From contig CAJMQX010000006.1 of the NCBI GenBank assembly GCA_905215635.1, forward strand, positions 1 through 15,132: a stretch of DNA of 15,132 bases. The letters run 5' to 3'. The notes under the pieces are model-generated. The model searched no databases. It was not told the DNA's origin and saw nothing but the letters and a program-made list of their open reading frames with translations. This document shows, piece by piece, positions 6,454 through 13,267 of this stretch. The translations under genes and the position numbers were made by a program. This stretch comes from an uncultured bacterium. GTDB taxonomy: Bacteria; Bacillota_I; Bacilli_A; RF39; UBA660. Numbering within the stretch: the first letter of the stretch is position 1; each line of letters opens with the position of its first letter.

Positions 6454-8100
6454 CTATATTTCTTGAATAACACTAATAATCATTGGTTTATTACCAGTTT
6501 CTTCATATAAATATTTAGACAATTCTTCACGAATAGAATTCTTAACTTTACTATAATCCAAATAATTATTATGTGTATTAGCTTTAATAATATTTAAGCA
6601 TATTTCTTTAGTACTATCTATAATATCTTGACTATCTTTTACATAGATAAAACCTCTTGTTAATATTTCCGGTCCTGCTAATACTTGTTTACTCTTCTTA
6701 TCAATAGTAGAACTAATAATAATAATTCCATTATTAGATAACATCTCACGATCTTTTAATACTAATTCTCCTATATCATCTGAAGATTCTCCATCTATTG
6801 ATATAGTTCCTGTATGAATAGTTTTATAATCATCTACTAAGTTTCCATTTTCAAATGTAGCTACACTACCATTTTCTTTAAGTATAATATTCTCTTTAGG
6901 TACTCCTAAATTATAAGCAAGTTCTCCATTAGCTACTTGTTCAGAATATTCTCCCTTTATTGGAAAATAATATTTAGGATTCATTAAACTTATCATTTGC
7001 ATTAAATCTTCAGATGAAGCATGATAAGATAAATTCTTCTTTGGATTTAAAGTTATTGCATTAGCTCCACTCATAGCTATCTTATCAAGAAGATTATAGA
7101 ATGTTTTCTCTCTTCCTTCATATATTGGTGTAGCTAAAAATATAGTATCTTTCTTATTAATCTTTATAAATTTATCATATCCATCTAATATTTTAATCAT
7201 ATTCATATAAGGTTTTTCTCTTTCATTAGAGTTAAGTATAACTACATTATCATCATTTATATTAGATAAATCTCCTATTATTTTACTATCTATATGTAAG
7301 TAATTATTATCTATTGAATATCTTATAATATTTTGTAATCTTTTTCCCATTACTACTATTTTTCTATCAGTCTTTGATACTTCATTAAATAATTCTTGTA
7401 TTCTATATAAATGAGAATTTAATACATTAAATATTACTCTTCCTTTAGCATTAGTAAGTGTCTCATTAATTAATCCTTGTATTCTATGATTAGGAGATGT
7501 ATATCCTTTTTTATCTGCATATATTGATTCTGACATTAAGCATAATACATTTTGTCTTCCTATATAAGCAAGTCTTCCTAAATCTGTTTTATATGGTCCT
7601 CTCATTGTAGAATCAAATACGAAGTCTGATGCATAAAATATTACTCCATCTTTAGTATAAACTGCATATCCAAAATTATCTGGTATTGAATGTGATAAAC
7701 TAATTGGTGTAATTCTGACATTTCCAAAATCTATTATTTTATTTTCTTTTACTATATTAATATTACTAGTATCTTTCTTATACGTTGTAAGTTCTTCATA
7801 TACTATATTACAAGTAAATTTAGATCCATATATTGCTACATTATCAAGAGTATCTACTATATCTGTAATAGCTCCTACATTCTCATCATGACCGTGTGTT
7901 AAAAATATTCCTTTTATTCTTTCTTTATTCTCTTTTAAATAATCTATATTAGGAATACTATAATCTATTCCTAAAGTATGCTCATCAGCATACTGTAATC
8001 CAGCTTCAAAAACAAATATATCGTCATCTACCGTGATAACATACATATTCTTTCCATTTTCATTTAGTCCTCCAAGACCAAATATATTTATTTTACTCAT
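6454..8100 (-). CDS. rnj: RNase J family protein (J2-like), altered metal site
   Basis: The 548-residue protein is full length for RNase J, a metallo-beta-lactamase/beta-CASP ribonuclease of mRNA decay and rRNA maturation. Family landmarks are clear: IFGLGGLNENGKNMY near the N-terminus, RIKGIFLTHGH (61-71), SHSIPDNFGYA (136-146), ASDFVFD (157-163), the beta-CASP region around SESIYADKKGYTSP (190-203), and SYHAS (358-362) with PIKGEY (380-385). The metal ligands deviate. HxHxDH reads HGHDEN (69-74), so Asp becomes Glu and the last His becomes Asn. The late His of P-H-GEY is Lys382, and the Asp of the early DAG is Glu32. Conserved ligands kept are His69, His71, His137, Asp159 and His360. B. subtilis-type RNase J2 is also altered at this site, so a J2-like partner is the best reading, with weak or no activity of its own. 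AAAGGAG 4 nt before the ATG supports the start; the gene is monocistronic. Confidence 0.88.
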   Translation of the reverse strand: MSKINIFGLGGLNENGKNMYVITVDDDIFVFEAGLQYADEHTLGIDYSIPNIDYLKENKERIKGIFLTHGHDENVGAITDIVDTLDNVAIYGSKFTCNIVYEELTTYKKDTSNINIVKENKIIDFGNVRITPISLSHSIPDNFGYAVYTKDGVIFYASDFVFDSTMRGPYKTDLGRLAYIGRQNVLCLMSESIYADKKGYTSPNHRIQGLINETLTNAKGRVIFNVLNSHLYRIQELFNEVSKTDRKIVVMGKRLQNIIRYSIDNNYLHIDSKIIGDLSNINDDNVVILNSNEREKPYMNMIKILDGYDKFIKINKKDTIFLATPIYEGREKTFYNLLDKIAMSGANAITLNPKKNLSYHASSEDLMQMISLMNPKYYFPIKGEYSEQVANGELAYNLGVPKENIILKENGSVATFENGNLVDDYKTIHTGTISIDGESSDDIGELVLKDREMLSNNGIIIISSTIDKKSKQVLAGPEILTRGFIYVKDSQDIIDSTKEICLNIIKANTHNNYLDYSKVKNSIREELSKYLYEETGNKPMIISVIQEI

Positions 8101-8141
8101 TTTTCTCCTTTCTTTTCTTAATAAAGTATAAAGACTTATAA

Positions 8142-8170
8142 ATTATATCAAAAAAGAGTGTTCTTGTCAA
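8142..8170 (-). promoter_or_regulatory. Perfect-consensus sigma-A promoter of the RNase J-family gene, inside a terminator
   Basis: TTGACA (8165-8170), a 17-nt spacer and TATAAT (8142-8147) match the consensus exactly. The -35 begins at the last base pairs of the upstream arm and fills most of the loop of the preceding terminator hairpin. The spacer contains the downstream arm and U-tract. Confidence 0.9.
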
Positions 8171-8178
8171 ACACTCTT
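8149..8178 (-). terminator. Rho-independent terminator after the nrnA-like gene
   Basis: A 9-bp perfect stem AAGAGTGTT/AACACTCTT (8170-8178 with 8154-8162) with a 7-nt loop is followed by six U residues. It lies 17 nt past the stop codon and is interleaved with the promoter of the next gene. Confidence 0.92.
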
Positions 8179-8195
8179 CTTAAATAATAAATCTA

Positions 8196-9161
8196 TTATT
8201 CTTTATTCTTTTTATTATATTCATAAGCTACTTTATCTAGATCTTTAATTAAATCATCAGTTAAACTCCAATCAGTTAATCTTGCTCCTGAGGCATATTT
8301 ATGTCCTCCACCACCATAATTAGCAGCTACCTCATTAATAACAGGTCCTCTTGAACGTATATTAGCTTTAATAATTTTATTTTTCTTATCTTCAGAAAAG
8401 AATACCCATATTAATATTTCTTGTACAAACTTTAAATCATTAATCATATTTCCAGCTGCTGCTGAATCTACTGAGAATTCTTTCATCTTTTCTTCTGTAA
8501 GTTTAATATAAGCTAAGTTATTTTCTGTCAAAATTAAATTCTGATATATATATCCTTGAAATCTAACTTCTGATATTGGTCTTGTATATAACGGTTCATA
8601 TAATTTTGTAAATTCTATATTAGTCATATCAAGTAATTTACTAACTAAACTAAATGTTTCATTACTAGTATAATCATGTAAAAATCTATCAGTATCTCCT
8701 ACTATTCCTATATAGATATTTTCTGCTACTTTAGAAGATAATTTTAATTTATTATCTATTGCAAATTTAAATACTAATTGACTAGCACTACTTGCATTAT
8801 CTTCTATATATTCTATATTAGCATAACTTTCTACATATGGGTGATGATCTATCTTTATAACATAATCAAAAGCAGACAAATCATCTATTCCTTCAATTCT
8901 TTTTTTATCTGGAGTATCTAATACTATTAATAGTGTTTTTGATAAGTCTACTCCATCTATTTTATCAAGGTTCCCCATAAAACGAAATCTTTGTGCTATT
9001 GTTCCTACTGCATAAACTGATTTATCTTTAAAGTTATCTAAAATAAGTTCTTTTAATGCAAATTGACTTCCTAGGGCATCTGGATCTGCTCCTATATGTC
9101 TAGCAATAACAATAGTATCATATTTTTTTATTTGTTTTAATATATCTTTAAATAATTTCAT
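8196..9161 (-). CDS. nrnA: DHH/DHHA1 phosphoesterase, NrnA-like (nanoRNase / pAp phosphatase)
   Basis: The 321-residue protein matches the usual length of NrnA, a manganese-dependent enzyme that degrades 2-5 nt RNA remnants and, in several species, dephosphorylates 3'-phosphoadenosine-5'-phosphate. DHH motifs are all seen: RHIGADPDALGS (21-32) with His22, Asp26 and Asp28; VLDT (80-83); the signature DHH at 105-107; and VGDTDRF (154-160). The C-terminal DHHA1 domain has GGGGHKYASG (283-292). The predicted location is the cytosol. The ATG at 9161 lies inside the end of the acetate kinase gene, a 14-nt overlap in a different frame. No strong Shine-Dalgarno precedes it, so its translation probably depends on ribosomes finishing the acetate kinase. 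Specificity among RNA oligomers, pAp and cyclic-dinucleotide products cannot be told from sequence alone. Confidence 0.9.
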   Translation of the reverse strand: MKLFKDILKQIKKYDTIVIARHIGADPDALGSQFALKELILDNFKDKSVYAVGTIAQRFRFMGNLDKIDGVDLSKTLLIVLDTPDKKRIEGIDDLSAFDYVIKIDHHPYVESYANIEYIEDNASSASQLVFKFAIDNKLKLSSKVAENIYIGIVGDTDRFLHDYTSNETFSLVSKLLDMTNIEFTKLYEPLYTRPISEVRFQGYIYQNLILTENNLAYIKLTEEKMKEFSVDSAAAGNMINDLKFVQEILIWVFFSEDKKNKIIKANIRSRGPVINEVAANYGGGGHKYASGARLTDWSLTDDLIKDLDKVAYEYNKKNKE

Positions 9162-10368
9162 TTTCTATTAATTCTTTTTCTTTTTCTTTTTGTTGATACA
9201 ATGCATATGTATCTCTGGCAATCATCAATTCTTCATTAGTAGGTATTATATAGCAAGGAATTGTTGAATCTTCTGTTGTAATTAACCTTTCTACGCCGCG
9301 ACAATCATTAGCTTCTTCATCTATTTTTATTCCTAATACTGAAAGTCCATCTATTACTTCTCTTCTAGTATGAATAGAATTTTCTCCTATACCTGCTGTA
9401 AATACGATAGCATCGCATCCTCCAAGTTCAACATAATACTTAGCTATGCAATCTATTATTCTTCTAGTAAACATTTTTTGTGCTAATGTACATCTAGGAT
9501 TACCTATCTTCATACCATCTTCAATATCTCTTGAATCACTACTAATACCACTTATTCCTAGTAATCCACTTTTTTTATTTAAGATCTCATCCATTTCTTC
9601 TGGACTACATTCTAATTGACGCATCATATATGTAACTACTGTTGCATCCATATCACCACAACGTGATCCCATCATAAGTCCTGCATTAGGAGTAAGTCCC
9701 ATTGAAGTATCTATACATACTCCTTCTTTTACAGCTGAAATACTAGCTCCATTACCTATATGACAAGTAATTAACTTTGTATTATATCTTCCTAATATTT
9801 CATTCATTCTAGTAGATACATATTTATGACTAGTACCATGTGCTCCATATTTTCTTACTTTATATTTATCACACCATTCATACGGTACTGGATATAAGTA
9901 ATTTTCTTCTTCAATAGTTTGATGAAAAGCTGTATCAAATGCTCCTGTTTGTAGTGCATTAGGAATAACTGCTTTAGCAGCTTTAATACCCTTAACTGCT
10001 GCTGGATTATGAAGCGGAGCCAAGCTAGATAATTCACGAACTTTCTTTATATTTTCATCAGTCATCTCTACTGTTCTATCAAAGTATGAACCTCCTTGAA
10101 CAATACGATGTCCTATTGCCTTAATATCATCAAGTGACTCTACTATCTTATTTTCCATTAATTCATCCATAAGAATTTGTAAAGCTTCTTCATGATTCTT
10201 TAATTCAACTTCTTTTTTAATTTTTTCTCCATTTAATTTAATTGTATAGGAACTTTCTTTCATTCCAATTCTTTCAAATAATCCTGATATTAAAACTGTT
10301 TCATCAGGCATATCATAAGCTTGAAATTTTAAAGATGAACTTCCTGCATTTACTGATAATACTATCAT
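9148..10368 (-). CDS. ackA: Acetate kinase, paralogue 1
   Basis: The 406-residue enzyme interconverts acetyl phosphate plus ADP and acetate plus ATP in the cytosol. The signature NAGSSSLKF (7-15) supplies the N-terminal Asn and Ser residues. Arg88 in GHRI, His120, FDTAFHQ with Asp145, HGTSH (177-181), CHIGNGAS with His203, Arg236 in GSRCGD, GIGEN (326-330) and PTNEELMIARDT near the end follow the family's catalytic and nucleotide-binding residues. Small departures are GAHGTSH instead of the usual GFHGTSH, HRIVQGG instead of HRxVHGG, and CGDMDA where CGDIDP or SGDIDP is common; none removes a known catalytic residue. The last 15 residues are an extra charged tail. AGAGG lies 6 nt before the ATG, and a promoter is directly upstream. 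No phosphotransacetylase gene is in the window. Confidence 0.93.
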   Translation of the reverse strand: MIVLSVNAGSSSLKFQAYDMPDETVLISGLFERIGMKESSYTIKLNGEKIKKEVELKNHEEALQILMDELMENKIVESLDDIKAIGHRIVQGGSYFDRTVEMTDENIKKVRELSSLAPLHNPAAVKGIKAAKAVIPNALQTGAFDTAFHQTIEEENYLYPVPYEWCDKYKVRKYGAHGTSHKYVSTRMNEILGRYNTKLITCHIGNGASISAVKEGVCIDTSMGLTPNAGLMMGSRCGDMDATVVTYMMRQLECSPEEMDEILNKKSGLLGISGISSDSRDIEDGMKIGNPRCTLAQKMFTRRIIDCIAKYYVELGGCDAIVFTAGIGENSIHTRREVIDGLSVLGIKIDEEANDCRGVERLITTEDSTIPCYIIPTNEELMIARDTYALYQQKEKEKELIENEII

Positions 10369-10389
10369 TTTACACCTCTTTCTTAAGTA

Positions 10390-10417
10390 ATTATATCAAA
10401 TTCATAATATTTTTCAA
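10390..10417 (-). promoter_or_regulatory. Sigma-A-type promoter of the ackA-nrnA unit
   Basis: TTGAAA (10412-10417), a 16-nt spacer and TATAAT (10390-10395) on the minus strand. It lies in the 66-nt gap after the CYTH gene, where no clear terminator is seen, so readthrough from the upstream unit may add to expression. Confidence 0.7.
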
Positions 10418-10434
10418 GTAATTAAATAAATTTA

Positions 10435-11064
10435 TTATTTAATTTCTGGCATATCCTTATCAAATGCAACTTCACTAAATACTTCTTTTCCTTGTTCATT
10501 GCACAATTCTTTATATTTATCATCCCAAGAAAGACGATAACTATTATTTATATCTAAGTTCATCTTCTTAGTCCAATCAGCTACTACTTCCATAGGATCT
10601 TTATCAGTACTCTTATTCTCTATTTCTAATGCTAATCCAAATGGATATTCATCTATACTAATTTCTATATCTTCATTACTATAAGTAGTTCTATATCTCT
10701 CATAACTTTCTACTACAGGAAATTTCATTACATTACTAATTATATAAAGAAAATTATCTTTATCATCAAAGGGGATATTCACTTCTTTTTCTTCTTCTTT
10801 ATTAACTAAATCATCGGTTGTATCTTTAAGTCTTTTCTTCCAGCTTAATTTACACTTTGATTCTTTTTCATTTGATGAAATTCTAAAACGAAACCTTCCA
10901 TCTACTTCTTTACTATAAAAATTATATCTCTCATCGCAATGATTAAATTGTATTGTCTTTTCATATGTTCTAAGACTCTTTTTAAGTTCTCCAAATTTAG
11001 ACAATATTTCTTCTATTTCTTTCATCTTACTAATTGGATAATAATATCTAACTTCGTATTCCAT
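10435..11064 (-). CDS. CYTH-domain protein (triphosphate tunnel family)
   Basis: The 209-residue protein looks like a single CYTH domain, the fold of class IV adenylate cyclases, thiamine triphosphatases and inorganic triphosphatases. The N-terminal ExExR/K motif is present as Glu2, Glu4 and Arg6. It is followed by the basic strand GRFRFRIS, CKLSWKKR with its Lys, a central acidic/basic stretch, and late strands EISIDEYPFGLALEIEN holding the acidic metal-binding residues. These features suggest hydrolysis or binding of a triphosphate-containing substrate; which one cannot be read from sequence. AGGAGTG lies 5 nt before the ATG at 11064. It follows the kinase-like gene by 50 nt, probably as the last gene of that transcript; a TATAAT-like -10 in the gap (around 11089-11094) lacks a convincing -35. 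Confidence 0.8.
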   Translation of the reverse strand: MEYEVRYYYPISKMKEIEEILSKFGELKKSLRTYEKTIQFNHCDERYNFYSKEVDGRFRFRISSNEKESKCKLSWKKRLKDTTDDLVNKEEEKEVNIPFDDKDNFLYIISNVMKFPVVESYERYRTTYSNEDIEISIDEYPFGLALEIENKSTDKDPMEVVADWTKKMNLDINNSYRLSWDDKYKELCNEQGKEVFSEVAFDKDMPEIK

Positions 11065-11114
11065 TTTATCACTCCTAATCTTGCATTAATTATACTATTA
11101 TTCTTATATCAAGT

Positions 11115-11876
11115 CTACTTATTTAATACATTTCTCTCTAATTTATAGTGTTTCTCTTGAACAAGTTCTAACATTTCATCCAAAGTATTAGTCTTACTTA
11201 TTCCTTCTATTTCTATATCTATTAATCTAGATAATCCTATTAAACATGTCTTAAGATTTCTAAGCATATCCTGTTCTTTACCTTTATTTTTATCAATACT
11301 AATAAAGTGTTCTTCAAAGTCTATTAGTTTTACTATATCTTCGTGATAAATAAAATTATTCGCATGACAATCTGCATAAATTATTCCATTTTGAACTAAT
11401 TCTTTTAATATCTTTAACATATCTATATAATAACTAGTAGCTATCTTACTACCCATCTGCTTATTTCTAAACAAATAAGCCAAGGTTTTTCCCCCTTCAT
11501 AATAAGGTATTTCTTGTCCTATTACAGACTTTCCGATAGTAATTATCCCCGTAGGAAATGTTGTTAATTTAATCATCTTCTGTTTATCTTGAAGTTTTGA
11601 TACAAGTCTTGCATCTTCTTCATAAGAAACAAATAAGTAATCAGCAAAATCTTTATATATTCTTAATGCAACATCATCTCTATCTCTACTTTTAAATAGA
11701 TATACTCCATTATTTAATCTATATTCTGGTGTATTAAATATATTATCTGAATAAGATGTTTCTCCTACAAATACTCCCTTATTATTTCTTAAATCAGTCA
11801 AATCTTCATAATGAATATTTCTAATATTTTTATATTCTATTCCTTTTTTATCGGTAAAACCTTGTCTTACTTCCAT
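11115..11876 (-). CDS. Protein-kinase-like protein, atypical
   Basis: The 253-residue protein has the core of the protein kinase/aminoglycoside phosphotransferase fold. Candidate residues are Lys75 in ALRIYKDF with Glu86 or Glu87 as its partner, a hinge-like region near IPYYEGGKTL (123-132), the catalytic loop YADCHANNF with Asp169 and Asn174, and the metal-binding segment LIDFEE with Asp186 (DFE in place of DFG). The N-terminal 60 residues show no clear glycine-rich loop. Substrate cannot be predicted: lipopolysaccharide-kinase-like, small-molecule or protein kinase roles all fit. The start has GGTGAG 6 nt before the ATG. It lies 16 nt after acetate kinase 2 and upstream of the CYTH gene, so the three are probably cotranscribed. 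No membrane segment is seen. Confidence 0.72.
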   Translation of the reverse strand: MEVRQGFTDKKGIEYKNIRNIHYEDLTDLRNNKGVFVGETSYSDNIFNTPEYRLNNGVYLFKSRDRDDVALRIYKDFADYLFVSYEEDARLVSKLQDKQKMIKLTTFPTGIITIGKSVIGQEIPYYEGGKTLAYLFRNKQMGSKIATSYYIDMLKILKELVQNGIIYADCHANNFIYHEDIVKLIDFEEHFISIDKNKGKEQDMLRNLKTCLIGLSRLIDIEIEGISKTNTLDEMLELVQEKHYKLERNVLNK

Positions 11877-11892
11877 ATCTATCTCACCATAT

Positions 11893-13137
11893 CTATTTTG
11901 TATATTTCTTTATCTTAACATTTTCTTTCTTATTAACTAAATTATATGTATCTTTTAATATCATATATTCTTCATTAGTAGGTATTACATATACTGGTAT
12001 TTTAGATTCTTTAGTAGTAATCATTCCCATCTTATCAGGTAAATAACTTGCTATTTTATTATTCATCTCTTTATCAAGTTCTATTCCCATAATGTCCTTA
12101 ATATGATCTATAATACTTTCTCTTACGGACATAACATTTTCTCCGCATCCTGCTGTAAAGATTATTCCATCTACCTTTCCTCTTAATTGGAAATAGTATT
12201 CAGCAATATAATTTGTAACTGAGGATACAAACATATCTAAAGCTAAATATGCCTTTTTATCTCCTGCTTCACATAACTTTAATATATCTCTAAAATCACT
12301 CTTCCCACATATTCCAAATAATCCACTTTCTCTATTTAAATCCATTGTTATTTCTTCTGAAGTCTTTCCCTCTTCAAAACTAACATAATCTACTACTGAA
12401 GCATCTATATTACCACATCTAGTTCCCATAACTAATCCATCTAGTGGAGTAAGTCCCATTGATGTATTATAACAAATACCATTTCTTATACAAGATATAC
12501 TAGCTCCACTTCCTAAATGACATATTATCAAATTAATATCTTCCTTATTCATTATCTTCATCATCTCTTCAGTAATATATTTATGACTAGTTCCATGAAA
12601 TCCATATTTTCTAACTCCATACTTACTATACCATTCATAAGGTACTGCATAAAGATAATTAACTTCTGGCATTGTTTGATGAAATGCCGTATCAAATACT
12701 CCTACTTGTTCTACATCAGGCATTATCTCACTAATCTCATGAATTACATTTAGTGATCCTGGAATATGTAAAGGTCCTAATGGTGCAAGACTATCTACAT
12801 TCTTAATAACCTCTTCATCTATTATTACTGATTCTTGATAGTATTCTCCTCCATGTAATATTCTATGACCAATTCCTGCTATTTCACTAAAATCTTTAAT
12901 AAAATTATTATCTACTAACTCTTTTAGCATTATTTTTACTGCATCTACATGATCTTTAACATACTCTTCTTTCTTAATCTTTCCGGCAGTTGTCTTTATC
13001 GTATAAAAACTATCCTCACTACCTATTTTTTCAATATAACCATTTGCAAGTTCTATATAATTATCCATATTCTCTACATCATATAAAGCAAACTTTAATG
13101 ATGATGAACCCGCATTAATTACAAGATATTTTTTCAT
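11893..13137 (-). CDS. ackA: Acetate kinase, paralogue 2
   Basis: The 414-residue protein is a second full-length acetate/propionate kinase-type enzyme. NAGSSSLKF, GHRILHGG, FDTAFHQ, GFHGTSH, CHLGSGAS, GTRCG, GCGEN and PTNEEYMILKDT keep the main catalytic positions. It differs from paralogue 1 and the family in places. SGLFGICGKSDFRDI is one residue shorter than the usual GISGVSSDxRDI region, CHIGNG reads CHLGSG, and the final ARD is LKD. Substrate preference or activity may therefore differ, for instance another short-chain acid. The ATG at 13137 gives the family-like start MKKYLVINAGSSSLKF. A TTG at 13143, two codons upstream, has better spacing (5 nt) from the AAAGGA Shine-Dalgarno than the ATG (11 nt), so a 416-residue form is possible. 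First gene of a unit with the kinase-like and CYTH genes. Confidence 0.9.
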   Translation of the reverse strand: MKKYLVINAGSSSLKFALYDVENMDNYIELANGYIEKIGSEDSFYTIKTTAGKIKKEEYVKDHVDAVKIMLKELVDNNFIKDFSEIAGIGHRILHGGEYYQESVIIDEEVIKNVDSLAPLGPLHIPGSLNVIHEISEIMPDVEQVGVFDTAFHQTMPEVNYLYAVPYEWYSKYGVRKYGFHGTSHKYITEEMMKIMNKEDINLIICHLGSGASISCIRNGICYNTSMGLTPLDGLVMGTRCGNIDASVVDYVSFEEGKTSEEITMDLNRESGLFGICGKSDFRDILKLCEAGDKKAYLALDMFVSSVTNYIAEYYFQLRGKVDGIIFTAGCGENVMSVRESIIDHIKDIMGIELDKEMNNKIASYLPDKMGMITTKESKIPVYVIPTNEEYMILKDTYNLVNKKENVKIKKYTK

Positions 13138-13167
13138 ATACAAAACATTCCTTTCTTTTTTGCCACT

Positions 13168-13196
13168 ATGCTAACATAATTACTTCATTTTGTCAA
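13168..13196 (-). promoter_or_regulatory. Sigma-A-type promoter of the acetate kinase 2/kinase/CYTH unit
   Basis: TTGACA (13191-13196), a 17-nt spacer and TAGCAT (13168-13173) preceded by TGT, an extended -10 that compensates for the imperfect hexamer. The leader would be about 25 nt. Confidence 0.75.
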
Positions 13197-13226
13197 TATA
13201 TTCAGATACATTTGTTTGATATGTAT

Positions 13227-13263
13227 ATAAAGAAAAAGAACTAATATATTCATACTAGTTCTT
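13227..13263 (-). terminator. Strong Rho-independent terminator after typA
   Basis: AAGAACTA (13256-13263) pairs with TAGTTCTT (13236-13243), extended by a G-U pair and TAT/ATA around a 4-nt loop. This 12-bp stem is followed by TTTTTCTTT. It starts 4 nt after the typA stop. Confidence 0.9.
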
Positions 13264-13267
13264 ATTA

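Noticed and set aside
9855..10037. Minus-strand 60-codon open frame inside acetate kinase 1.
   Set aside because: It is an out-of-frame shadow of the conserved kinase coding sequence, with no ribosome site.
10421..10440. AT palindrome (AATAAATTTATT) after the CYTH gene as a terminator.
   Set aside because: It has no loop, no G-C pair and no U-tract of note, so a stable hairpin is unlikely.
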